Origin: Symsagittifera roscoffensis | Taxonomy: Eukaryota; Xenacoelomorpha; Acoela; Convolutidae | Direction of reading: 5' to 3' | Assembly (NCBI RefSeq): GCF_963678635.1 | Contig: NC_087062.1 | Coordinates: 20,945,789 to 21,009,788 of the forward strand | Length of the DNA stretch: 64,000 nt | Shown here: positions 44,041 to 55,342 of the stretch, piece after piece | Numbering within the stretch: position 1 is the stretch's first letter | How the letters are laid out: each line of letters starts with the position of its first letter | Translations under genes and position numbers: made by a program | Notes under the pieces: generated by a model | Seen by the model: only the letters and a program-made list of their open reading frames with translations | Databases searched by the model: none | Told to the model about the DNA's origin: nothing

Positions 44041-45830
44041 TGAAAGACAAGTTTTCAGTTGATTTTGGAGTTTATGAAATTGTTGCATTTATAAATTTGC
44101 CTTGTACTTTTAGTTATTGGCTTTAGAGACACTTACTATTTATCTGGAGAGGCTTGAGTGAGAAGTAGATTAAATATTCTAGCCTTCATGATCGTTTTTA
44201 ACCAACTAAGATGAATGATCACTTTGTAGTGATTTGAAGGGCTTGGGTAATCTCTTCAAGAAGGAGATTGTTTCAATGTTCCTTCTGACAACCAAGTTCC
44301 TTAATTTTTATACTCAGGGCCAATATTAACTACATTTCCGAAGGGAGGAAGCATAAAAGGATAATTTTAGTTTGTTGGTTGGCAGGACTGTCCTGCGTCC
44401 CAACACCTTTCAAACCTAGGAGAAGAAGTTTAAAATCAAGATAATGGCCTTAAGACTCAGAAAAGATGTTTTATCTTGAAAAATATCCTCGAAGTGCATT
44501 TTGGTGAAAAAAGTTAGAAGGCTATAACAGTGTAGTTTGATGTAATGGTAAGTGAAACTAGATCCTGAAACGATTGGCTAGCGTCTGAAAGTAGCTCTAC
44601 GCACTTTTCATTGTCTCTAGCATAGCCAAATCAATGTAGTTCTCCTAAGATCGGGCCAACAAGATCGTGTTACTATTCGATGGCTATCAGACGAACCGAG
44701 GAATTCAACTTAGTTACTTGTGAAAATTATGAGCCCTTGTCTGGGTCTCAGTATCCCCAGACCACTAGGTCACTCGAAAAACCAAAAAAAAACTAAATTA
44801 ATACTATACATTAATACTATCTAATAAGATTTATATTGTTTTATACAGTAGAGAAAATCAACCTATCTATCGAAGATGTGACTTTCGACCAGAGTGGGCT
44901 AAAAATGCATGACGACATCGAATCTTTGTTGATAGCAACCGAGTGAGAAAATTGGCAGTTGTGACAATTTAACAGTGCTAGTCGTTCAAACTAACGAGTT
45001 GGGAGAAGTCAGTTTGGAGTGACAAAACAGTTTTTAAAGTTTCGATTCTGGCGTGCATGAACATAACAATTTTAATTTTTGCAAACACTGAAAACCGCGA
45101 AAATCAGAACAACGATTCTCGCTAATACAAGCAAGAAGTACGAGAAGTTATTGCGACAGACAGAATTGTAGTTGACGAAATTTACGGAACAACTATCGAA
45201 TTGTAACGATTGTAACTCTTCAACCGTTACCGAACATTTCCCGAGTATTCGGAGGGGTATCGGAAGGAGTTTTTGGCCCTTCCAGAACGACGATAGGAAC
45301 GCTCTTCGTCCAGCTTCGAGAATCCGGAAGGGTCTCGGGAGGAAACTGAAATTGTATTTTTACAACTATTAGCTTCCTGGTATGTCCTGAATTGAATCGA
45401 ATAACATAAAAACTCGTTTTTAGATATTAGGAAGCTAAGAAATGAGGATAAGGGTTGATCCATCTCCGATGGATTTGATGACTTTTATCTACGGAACAAA
45501 AAACTCAGTAATATAATAAATAGGTTGTAGCCAGTTCTTAGGAGTGACCTCGTGGTCAGGGGATACTGAGACCCAAGCATGAGTTCACTATTTTGCATTT
45601 AACTAAGTTAATTTGCGCGTTCTGGCCGATAGTCCCACACAGTAATGACTTTGTCGACCCGATGTTAATGGATCACGCATAGGACTGGCTTTGGTAGAGA
45701 CGGTTTAAAGCATATGAATCTGTGTTTAAACGCTAGCTTGTCGTTTCATAACCTAGCTTTATTTTCCGTCGGTATGTACCTCCGGACGAATGTTACAAGA
45801 TAGATCGACCCTTAGCTCAACTACTGGTTT
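43700..45830. repeat. Left arm of about 4.3 kb divergent palindrome
   Basis: Pairs in reverse complement with 46150-48055, for example 44100-44290 with 47495-47660, 44385-44530 with 47240-47400, 44885-45020 with 46960-47110, and 45240-45380 with 46610-46740. The arms have drifted and differ by indels, the largest being the roughly 0.3 kb extra block at 44555-44870. No transposase seen. Confidence 0.75.
44555..44870 (+). repeat. Extra copy of palindrome-centre repeat
   Basis: Matches 46200-46490 in direct orientation and 45540-45760 inverted: GGCTAGCG near the left, GGTCTCA(G/C)TATCCCCAG and GACCAC(T/G)AGGTCACTC near the right. It is absent from the corresponding place in the right palindrome arm, so it is a later insertion or duplication. 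Confidence 0.65.
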
Positions 45831-46005
45831 TTCATTATCTGAAAATCAGAAGGTCAAAAGTATCATAATAACTTAAAAACAAAAAAAATTAAATTATGGC
45901 GGCATATGGCATATATGTATCGAGTTAGCGTTAAAAAGATAGATTAAAGAGGATCTGAAAATGAATTAGATGTGAATTTTATTTAGGACACTTCAGGAAG
46001 CTAAA
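45370..46005. mobile_element. Candidate short TIR-bounded non-autonomous element
   Basis: The ends are imperfect inverted repeats: TAGCTTCCTGGTATGTCCTG at 45369 and TAGGACACTTCAGGAAGCTA at about 45990-46009. A third related end is at 46585-46605 (AGGACATTCCAGAAAGCTAA). About 640 bp, no coding capacity, consistent with a MITE-like element placed at the palindrome centre. Target-site duplication not established. Confidence 0.4.
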
Positions 46006-46149
46006 TTTGTTTTAAAATAACTGCCTAATTAAAACTTTGAAAATAATTACTTCGGTTCAAACCGAAACTTCCCAATTCGTTCTTTTTTGCCGTTAACACC
46101 ATTAATTATCAAAATTGGAGTGGCGTACGGTCAGCTTTCGATAAAAACA

Positions 46150-48055
46150 AAAATAATTTCGTCGTACTGATTGTAACATTCTCCCGGAAGTACATATCGA
46201 CGGAAAATAAAGCTAGGTTGTAAAACGACTGGCTAGCGTGTAAGCACAACTCTACATGCTTTTAACCGTCTCTACCAAAGCCAGTTCTTTGTGTGGTCCT
46301 TTTAACATCGTGTCGACAAAACCGTTACTGTTTTGGGCTATCGATCAAAACGCTCAGGTTAACTTAGTTACATGCAAAGTAGCGAGCTCATGGCTGGGTC
46401 TCACTATCCCCAGACCACGAGGTCACTCCTAAAAACAGGGCTACTACTTATTTATTATATAACTATTGTTTTTTTTTTCATTAGATACAAATCATCATAT
46501 CCATCGGAGATGAATCAACCCTTTCCTTCAACTCCTAGCTTCTCATACTCAAAAAAAGAATTCGGTGTTAATTAAATTCAACTCAGGACATTCCAGAAAG
46601 CTAAATGTTGTTTAAATTAGAGTTTCAGTCCTCTTCCCGAGACCCTTCCGGATTCTGAAATCCGGACGAAGAGCGGTATTCTCTCCCTTCGGGAAGGCTG
46701 GTAAAATTGTCCCAATACCATTCCTCTTTCTCGGGAAGTCTTCGATAAAGATTGTTTAGCTACAACTGTTCCATTTCGAATAGCTTATGTTAACGTCGCC
46801 AACTATAATTTTGTCGTTCGCTGTTATTTTCTGTTACGTCTTCTCTGAATCAGCGAGTATTTTTCTGCGGTTTTCTCACATTTTCAGTTGTAGCGAATTT
46901 TCAAGGTCGTGATGTGTCTTTATTTCAGAATGTATTTTAAAAATTTATTCCATGACTCTCAACTGACCTCTCCTGATTCGTCAAATCTTACGATAAATAC
47001 AGTTAATCTACCAAAGCTGTCAATCTTCCTAGTCTACGGTTACAATAAAATTTCGAAGTTGCCATGCTTTTTGGCGCCATTCTGGTTGAATGTCACATAC
47101 TCCCCGGACAGCCCGGTCAATGTCCTTATTGAGTCTCGTGGTTTTCATTAAAATGGTACAGTGCCATCGAAAAGAATTTTACAAAATGCATGGAATCACT
47201 TCTATCTAAATGACTCACTGCAGAATACAAATGGCATCTTACTACACAGTTATAGCCTTCGAAATGTTTTTACTAATCTGCACTTTTGAGGATATGACTT
47301 AAGATAAAACATCTTTTCTGACTTTTAATGGCGATGTCTGCATTTTTTCTCCTGGGTGTAAAAGGTGTTGGGACGCAGGACGGTCGTGCCAACCAGCAAA
47401 CTAAAATTATCCTACTATGCTTCCTCCCTTCGGAAATTTAGTTGTTATTGGCCTTGAGTATAAAAAAAGGAACATGGTGGTTAGGAGGAACATTGAAATA
47501 ATCTCCTTCTTCAAGAGATTACCCCAGCCCTTCAAATCACAACAAAGTGATCAGTCATCTTAGTTGGTTAAAAACGATCATGCAAGGCTAGAATATTTAA
47601 TATATTTCTCACTCAAGCCTCTCCAGATAAATAGTAAGTGTCTCTAAAGCCAATAACTAAAATTACAAGGCAAATTTATAAATGCAACAATTTCATAAAC
47701 TCCAAAATCAACTGAAAACTTGTCTTTCATTCAGTTTCAATTGCAAGCTGAGTTGCTTGGTGTCTCATTTGAGTTTTTCTTGCAAAAAAACAGTTCTGCG
47801 TTTTCATCTCTTCTTTTTTTAGTTACTTGTTCGTCCATTCCTTTATTTTGGTTTTCGTCGTTTAGAAGTTCTAAAACTTGTATATTTTTCTAATCTTTCT
47901 CCTTTTTGCATCTTGTTTTTCGGCTTTTCACCACTGCTCAATCTCCTCCTCCTTGACTCCGCACTTTCTCAGTTTCACTCTCCTGCAACACGTAGGTGGC
48001 CATTCTGCCACCTCCAACACCTCTGTTCTTCTACCCCTTGTTTAAGACAAGGTAG
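46150..48055. repeat. Right arm of about 4.3 kb divergent palindrome
   Basis: Reverse-complement partner of 43700-45830. The roughly 320 bp between the arms (45830-46150) is unpaired, AT-rich, with a small hairpin CGGTTCAAACCG near 46053. Its last 350 bp (47700-48055) are repeated directly at 48065-48430. Confidence 0.75.
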
Positions 48056-48091
48056 ATATAAGGTAGATTTAAATCAACTAAAAAATTTTCT

Positions 48092-48688
48092 TCATTCAGT
48101 TTCAATTGCAAGCTTAAATGCTTGGTTTCTCATTTGAGTTTTTCTCACATAAACAATTCTGAGTTTCAACATCTTATCCTTAGTTACTTCTTTCTTCACT
48201 TCTTGTTCACTTCGTCTGGTTTTTAATCGTTTAGAAGTTCTAAAACTTCGAAATTCTTCTAATCTTTCTCCCTTTTGCATCTTGTTTTTCATCTCTTCCT
48301 CCTGCCACATTGACTCCGCACTTTCAGTTTCAGTGTCTTGCAACACGTCGGTGGCCATTCTGACGCAGATGGAGGCAGTCCTCCAACTCATCTGCTCTTC
48401 TATCTTTTGTTTGCAACAAGGTAGAGGGTCTACACTAGTCTCCCTTTTCCTGCAGAAGTTGTTGTGGAGGCACAACATCACGTTTCTCTCCAGGTCTTCT
48501 TTTAACATCTCTTCTCCTTCTCTCTTGTCACTCTCTTTTGTTCTGGACGTCCTTTTCACTGCGGTAGTCAATGCATTCCGATGAGTTACGAAAACTCGCA
48601 TGAAAGCTCCTGGTCCAATGTTCAGCTGATACACTCTGCTAAGCTTCGACATATGGTTGTTGGCATACTCGGACAACCATGCGGTCAT
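48092..48688 (-). CDS. 198-codon ORF in repeat, unrecognised
   Basis: The longest open frame in the right half of the window. The N-terminus MTAWLSEYANNHMSKLSRVY is followed by IGPGAFMRVFVTHRNALTTA, then a highly charged Lys/Glu/Arg-rich body (EEMLKEDLERNVMLCLHNN, TESAESMWQEEEMKNKMQKG) likely to form coiled coil, with Cys pairs at DPLPCCKQK. No signal peptide or membrane segment. Related broken copies lie at 43553-44040 (plus) and 51450-51842 (minus), so it belongs to a repeat family, perhaps the Gag-like ORF of a retroelement. The open state of this copy may be chance. Confidence 0.35.
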   Translation of the reverse strand: MTAWLSEYANNHMSKLSRVYQLNIGPGAFMRVFVTHRNALTTAVKRTSRTKESDKREGEEMLKEDLERNVMLCLHNNFCRKRETSVDPLPCCKQKIEEQMSWRTASICVRMATDVLQDTETESAESMWQEEEMKNKMQKGERLEEFRSFRTSKRLKTRRSEQEVKKEVTKDKMLKLRIVYVRKTQMRNQAFKLAIETE

Positions 48689-51350
48689 GCTGGCTCTAAA
48701 CCATGGTCCATATCTTCTTCACTTCCTGGCTCTAAACTTCTGGTCCATATCTTCTTCACTTCCTCGATTTTAACCCGAACATCATGATTGGCGAGTCCGA
48801 CAACAGTAACCCCCACGCCGAGCGGATGCTCACAAACAGGCTCTTAATTAGTCCGGGTAGTCCGAAAAAAAGCCTTCCGCACTCCCCGATTTATCTTTTA
48901 AACCTATTTGAGAACAAAAATCACGTATCGTTGGGAAATGGGCGTCCCGTCTTTCCTCAAGTGGCATATGACCAGACAACAACTGACGATAAACGAGAAA
49001 ATAACAAAAAGTAGTATATTCTCTCAGAAAAAAAAACAAAAAACAAACATTCAAACGGAAAAACCAAAATAAAAAAAACTTAATTTCAGTGGATAACATT
49101 CCCAAACACGAGATGTGATCTGATTCCCTTTTTTTGTTTGTTTTTGTTAAAGACACTTATATCAAAACCGATCGTTACGAGCAAACTGTTACTTTTTCTC
49201 TTTCGTCTGTACTGTAGTGTTATTTGGGTACTTAAGCATGTCAGTGCTTATCTTTTTTCAATCTCATAGGGTCAAGTGATTGAAGAAGAAAGCTGACCCG
49301 TTAGTGCAACGAGCAGCAGAAAATGTCTTAAAGACAACAACAATTGATCTTTGCGTGCTATTAGAAATTTTTGTAGCCTTTTTGTTAGAGTAAGTACGAC
49401 AAGAATTTGTGGGGGTTCGACAGTGACTGCTCTGTAGTAACCCTTCACGGGATACCAGTTGCCGGTTTGAGCACCTAATTTAATAACTATTACTTATTAT
49501 ACCACCTGTTTTAATTTTCTTTTAACGGTTTTTAACCAAGTAGACCATCAACAGACCTTTTTTTGGCGTCAAAATAATGATATTTCGATAGTGGTTGTTT
49601 TTGAAATGTCTCTTTTGAAATGTCTCTTTTTTTGAGCTGGAAAAAGCACACAAATAGTGAGTAAAAGCGAAACTTGACTGATAGATTTAGAGAAAACTGT
49701 TGAAATTAGTACGCACATCGTTAAAACAAATATATGTCGCGATCAGAATTTTTGCGGTTTTTGGAAAACCGAAACGCCCAAGGAAAACTTTTTATGCAAA
49801 ATTTTCGAGTTGTGCAAAAAAAATTATTGTTGAATCAACACGCATTATTCAATCGTCATGTGGTAGCACCCGTTTACCGACAATCTTTCTGGTTCCAGAG
49901 AAATCGGTTTGACGAGTGTGATTAAGTGGATTCAATTTGCTTTGTGCTTAGCCTTTTTTTCGGCTGAAACGTTATTAATTGAGAATTTTGTGCTTAAACC
50001 AGAAGATTGTAGGCATTTTGTGGCTCAAATAGAACTTTTCCAAGTCAATATACCAAGCTGTGCAGAAAAAGATGAAAGGAATCAATAAGATTGAAATTTT
50101 TTTGAGCTTAGACTAAAGATGTTTCGCTTAGTAACTCAAGATCCACTGCACTGATACAGCTTATTTAATTACTTTCGGATCAGAAAATATAAAAAATTTC
50201 TATGTGAGTTAATCAAGTGTTTTTGAGAAAACAGTTAACAAAAAATAATTTAATTAGATTTTAGCAAAAAAGACCCAGTTTTGAAGTAAGACTTTTTCCG
50301 GTTCATAAATTTTTTTTGAAGCCCTTGTACACCTAACAAACAGCAGCAACGGTTAAAAAAGCAAGCTTATGTTGTTTTTAGCAATTAGGAAGGTAAAAAG
50401 ACCTCTGAAATAAGCAAGCAAGACGAAAAGTAGGCTTGCTAATAGAACCTCCAGTTAAGGAAAATTGTAAAATAAGCAGCTTGGCTTGAATTTGGAGGAG
50501 TTCGAGTTCAGAACAAACCCTTCATTGTTAATTAACTTTGCACATAGGAGCTCTGGGACTCAGGAAGGATCTCAATTTTTTTAATGTAATCGGAAGCATG
50601 ATAGGAAACTATTGAAGATTATGGTTCTCAAAAAAGTCCATTGCAAAGAATTTGGATTTATCCATAGTATCTAGCTGTCCCTATTAGCTTAGGTTAGACT
50701 CACATCATCGGTTAAATTCAGTTTTGGACCTTGTTCTTGATTTGAATTGATTCATGATTGTTTCGATTTTTAAGGCACTGCCCTATAAGATTTTTTGGAG
50801 TAATAAATACAGCAAATAAATATCTGCTTAAAACTTGTTTTGAGGATTTTCAGAAGATGTTTTTGTCTTTATCGCCAATGGATTATTTTCTACCTAGGTT
50901 CCTGTTGAATTTTTTCAATTTCTTCTGTCCCAAATTTGATGCATAAAAAAACCAAAAAAAAATATGAGACAACCGGACAAAATAATCAATGTAGATAATC
51001 AATTTACTATCACGGTTGGCATATGAGAAAAAATTGGAAACTTCGAGTGAAATTGCAACTTTTTATATCTAATTTTTCGAAAAAAAAATTAAAAAATCGT
51101 CTAAACCGTCGTATCTCGGAAACTATACGGCTAAGAGTAATCGTGTTTGGAGGCCCGTTTTGAAACCCCTGAGGGTACACTGAAAGTATCCATGTGTAGT
51201 ATAGGGTTGATAATTTCAAATGTGAAGTCTTTGAAATCTAAATTTTCTTGAGAAATATACAAAACCTGAAAAAAAACGTCATATCTCGTAAAACAAAAAA
51301 AAATAGATTTTCTTATTTGGAGACTAATTTGCAATCCCTGGGAAATTGTC
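48270..51350. repeat. 3.08 kb tandem unit A
   Basis: Direct repeat of 51355-54440: 48275-48790 matches 51360-51850, 49020-49740 matches 52120-52800, 50300-51340 matches 53360-54430. Apart from the 198-codon ORF at its start it has no convincing gene. A 63-codon frame at 49734-49925 is not conserved in unit B. Confidence 0.85.
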
Positions 51351-51354
51351 TTCT

Positions 51355-54300
51355 TTGTTCACTTTTTGCATCTTGTTATCCGGCTCTTTGTTATTGCTCC
51401 ATCTCCTCCTCCTGCCACATTGACTCCGCATATTCAGTTTCAGGGTCTTGCAACACGTCGGTGGCCATTCTGACGCAGTTGGAGGCAGTCCTCCAACTCA
51501 TCTGCTCCTTTATTTGCAACAAGGTAGAGGGTCTACACTAGTCTCCCTTTTCCTGCAGAAATTGTTGTGGAGGCACAACATCATGTTTCTCTCCAGGTCT
51601 TCCTTTAACATCTCTTCTCTTTCTCTCCTGTCACACTATTTTGTTCTGGACGTCTTTTTTACTGCGGTAGTTACTGCATTCCGATAAGTTACGAAAACTC
51701 GCATGAAAGCTCCTGGTCCAATGTCCAGCTGATACACTCTGCTGTGCTTCGACATATGCTTGTTGGCATACTCGGACAAGCATGCGGTCATGCTGGCTCT
51801 AAACCATGGCATCAGTCGTCTTCTGGCCCAGATCTTCTTCACTTAGCCGATTTTAATCCTAACATCATGATTAGCGAGTCCGACAACAGTAACCCCCGCG
51901 CCGAGCGGATGCTCACAATGAGGCTCCTAAGCCTCAGCTGGAAGGGTAGTCCGAAAAAAAAGCCTTCCGAACTCCGCGATTTAGCTTTTAAACCTAATAA
52001 AGAACAAAAATCACGTACTGTTAAGAGTGGCGGAATGGGCGTCCCGTCCTTCCTCGAGTGGCATATGACCAGACAACAACTAAAGATAAACGAGAAATAA
52101 ACAAAAAGTAGTATATTCTCTCAGAGAAAAAACACAAAACAAAAATTCAAACGAAAAAACTAAAATAAAAAAAAACTCAATTTCAGTGGATAACATTCCC
52201 TTTTTTTGTTTGTTTTTGTTAGAGACACTTATATCAAAACCGATCGTTACGAGCAAACTGTTACTTTTTCTCTTTCGTCTGTACTGTAGTGTTATTTGGG
52301 TACTTAAGCATGTCAGTGCTTATCTTCTTTCAATATCATAGGGTCAAGTGATTGAAGAAAAAAGCTGATCCGTTAGTGCAAGGAGCAGCAGAAAATGTCT
52401 TAAGGACAACAACAATCGATCTTTGCGTGCTATTAGAAATTTTTGTAGCCTTTTTGTTAGAGTAAGTACGACAAGAATTTGTGGGGGCTCGACAGTGACT
52501 GCTCTGTAGTAACCCTTCACGGGATACCAGTTGCCAGTTTGAGCACCTGATTTAATAACTATTACTTATTATACTACCTGTTTTAATTTTCTTATAACGG
52601 TTTTTAACCAAATAGACCATCAACAGACCACTTTTTGGCGTCAAAATAATGATACTTCAATACCCCACCAAAAGAAGTTTTTGAAATATCTCATTTTTTG
52701 AGCTGGAAAAAGCACACAAATAGTGATTAAAAGCGAAACTTGACTGATAGATTTGGATGAAATTGTTGAAATTAGAACGCACATCGTTAAAAGAAATATA
52801 TGTCGCAATCAGAATTGTTGCGGTTTTTGGAAAACCGAAACGCCCAAGGAAAACTTTTTATGCAAAATTTTTGAGTTGAGCAAGAAAAATTGCTGTTGAA
52901 GTAACACGCACTCGACATGTGGTAGCACCCGTTTACCGACAACCTTTCTGGTTCCAGAGAAATAGGTTTGACGAGTGTGATTAAATGGATTCCCAAAAAT
53001 GGAGAGTTCAATTTGCTTTGTGCCTAGACTTTTTTTTTCGGCTGAAACGTTCTTAATTGAGAATTTTGTGCTGAACAAGAAGATTGTAGGCATTTTGTGG
53101 CTCAGAGCGAACTTTTCTAAGTCAATATACCAAGCTGTGCAGAAAAAAATGAAGTTAATCATTAAGATTGAAAATTTTTTGAGCTTAGATTTATTGTGTT
53201 TCGTTTAATAACTCAAGATCCACTGCACTGATACAGCTTTCTTAATTAGTTTCAGATCAGAAAACATAAAAACTTCTATGTGAGTTAATCAAGTTTTTTT
53301 GAGAAAACAGACCACAAAAAATACTTTAACTAGATTTTAGCAAAAAAGACCGGTTTTGAAGTAAGACTTTTTCCGGTTCATACCTTTTTTTTGGAAAGCC
53401 CTTGTACACCTAAAAAACGGCAGCAATGGTTAAAAAGCAAGCTTATGTTGTTTTTAGCAATTAGGAAGGTTAAAAGACCTCTGAAAAAAGCAAAAAGACG
53501 AAAAGTAGGCTTGCTAATAGAACCCCCAGTTAAGGGAAATTGTAAAATAAGCAGCTTGGCTTGAATTCGGAGGAGTTCGAGTTCAGAACAAACCCTTCCT
53601 CGTTAGTTAAATTTGAACATAGGAGCTCTGGGACTGAATTAGGAAGGGTCTCAGTTTTTTTGAACGTAATCGGAAGAATGATAGGAAACTATTGAAGATT
53701 ATGGTTCTCAAAAAAGTCCATTGCAAAGAATTTGGATTCATCCTTAGTATCTAGCTGTCCCTATTAGCTTAGGATAGACTCACATCACCGGTTAAATTCA
53801 GTTTTGGACCTTGTTCTTGATTTGAAGAGTCTTGTAATTGATTCATGATTGTTTCGATTTTTGAGGCACTGCCCTATAAAATTTTTTGGAGTAATAAATA
53901 CAGCAAATAATTATCTGCTTAAAACTTGTTTTGAGGATTTTCAGAAGATGTTTTTGTCTTTATCGCCAATGGAATAATTTCTACCTAGGTTTGTGTTGAA
54001 TTTTTTAAGTTTCTTCTGTCCCCAATTTGATGCATAAAAAAAACTGAAAAACTGAAAAAAATATGAGGCAACCGGACAACATAATCAATGTAGATAATCA
54101 ATTTACTATCACGGTTGGCGTATGAGAAAACATTGGGAACTTCGAGTGAAATTGGAACTTTTTATATTTAAATTTTCGAAAAACAAAATTGAAAAATCAT
54201 TCAAACCGTCGTATCTCGGAAACGATACGGCTCAGAGTAATCGTATTTTGAGGCATGTTTTGACACCCCTGAGGGTACACTGAAAGTATCCATGTGTAGT

Positions 54301-54440
54301 ATAGGGTTGATAATTTCAAATGTGAAGTCTTTGAAATCTAAATTTTTTTGAGAATTTTTCAAAACATGGAAAAAACGTCATACCTCGTAAAACAAAAAAA
54401 ATTAGATTTTCTTATTTGAAGACGAATTTGCAATCCCTGG
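51355..54440. repeat. 3.09 kb tandem unit B
   Basis: Second copy of unit A with scattered substitutions and small indels (for example loss of about 60 bp of the GAGATGTGATC region near 52195). The boundary between units sits in TTTTTGCATCTTGTT, present at both unit starts. Nothing coding is supported between 51843 and 54440. Confidence 0.85.
51450..51842 (-). pseudogene. Truncated copy of the 198-codon ORF
   Basis: The minus-strand frame 51842-51636 (MKKIWARRRLMPWFRASMTA, YANKHMSKHSRVYQLDIGPG) adds about 18 residues upstream of the start seen at 48688, then stops after KKTSRTK. The remainder (LCLHNNFCRKRETSVDPLPC) is in another frame, and about 10 bp are missing near 51512. Confidence 0.55.
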
Positions 54441-54754
54441 GAATTTCGTGACAGTAACCCAGCATTAGCTGCTATTTTCACTCTGGTGAAATAAACGTCG
54501 AAATGAAAAATGGCGTTTGTATAGATGGATAAATCCAAGTCTCCTACTAAACAACACTGCGATGCCCTCCTCTCCTCTCCCATGTTGTTATTCGTGCTAC
54601 TGCCCTAGAATTTGGTTTTCAATTCGTTAACTGGAAATTAAGCATTGCAAAATACGATATAGCTTAACACTGCAAAAAGCTTCATTCAAATTATTCTTTA
54701 AACAACTAAAGCTTGAATTTGGTAAGATAGGTGTCACATAATTTTAATTTTAAC

Positions 54755-54780
54755 ATAGATATAGATAGATAGATAGATAC
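54755..54780. repeat. GATA microsatellite
   Basis: Six or so GATA tetranucleotides (TAGATATAGATAGATAGATA) in the AT-rich stretch between the two tandem duplications. Confidence 0.9.
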
Positions 54781-54898
54781 TTATACAAATAGATAAGTTG
54801 ATATTGTTAGAGTTGGATTGTAAAAATTTACGGTACTGACATCATTAATCTGTGAATTGTCGAGGGTGCTGTCATCGTGATTCCATCCGATACTGGTC

Positions 54899-55342
54899 TC
54901 ATTGGCGAGGTGGACACCGTTTTTTTGTTTTATATTGTCTTGGGCCAAGAAAGAAGTCAATATCTGAACTCACCAATCCAAAAGAAGCAAAGCCCAACAA
55001 GAATCCTTTTGATTGATTTTCTGCTAAGCTCTCCTCGTGTTTCACTATGAATATCGTCTTTGGATTTGCACTTGAGCCTTCTTCCCTGGGATTGATTCTT
55101 GACAGCAGCGCATTCTTGCACTGTTTAGCTACAGAGGACCGTTCCTTTGTCCGAGAGTCGCCACTGGTATCCGGTTCGATTGAAGCTCGAGATTGAAATT
55201 TCTCCCTTATACCTGTCCTGGAACGTTCTGTTGTAGCTTTCTCCGACATATTTCGATCTCTCTCTGACTGATCTCTCCCTAATCTTGATCCGCATGCTCG
55301 ACTTCCCTTACTATCTAGGCTTCCTATGCTCCTCAGTTTCAT
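54899..55342 (-). CDS. 147-codon Gag-start-like ORF
   Basis: Minus-strand frame starting MKLRSIGSLDSKGSRACGSR, very rich in Arg, Ser, Glu and Lys (NMSEKATTERSRTGIREKFQ), then NPKTIFIVKHEESLAENQSK and a more hydrophobic GFLLGFASFGLVSSDIDFFL. A basic N-terminus next to an LTR-like region (55750-56640) resembles the beginning of a Gag polyprotein from a Gypsy element related to, but distinct from, the 1-42 kb family. No capsid or knuckle follows, so it is truncated. The tandem copy at about 58570-59040 has lost the ATG (AAG instead) and carries a replaced segment, so it is a pseudogene. Confidence 0.35.
   Translation of the reverse strand: MKLRSIGSLDSKGSRACGSRLGRDQSERDRNMSEKATTERSRTGIREKFQSRASIEPDTSGDSRTKERSSVAKQCKNALLSRINPREEGSSANPKTIFIVKHEESLAENQSKGFLLGFASFGLVSSDIDFFLGPRQYKTKKRCPPRQ

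Noticed and set aside
49390-49500. Conserved GGGGGTTCGACAGTGACTGC segment considered as a structured RNA.
   Set aside because: It is conserved only because it lies in the tandem duplication (again near 52480); no convincing tRNA or snRNA fold was found by eye.
49734-49925. 63-codon ORF MSRSEFLRFLENRNAQGKLF.
   Set aside because: The tandem copy at 52800 has stops and frame changes, so no coding constraint is seen.
52809-53162. 117-codon minus-strand ORF in tandem unit B.
   Set aside because: Not open in unit A, AT-rich composition, no recognisable motif.
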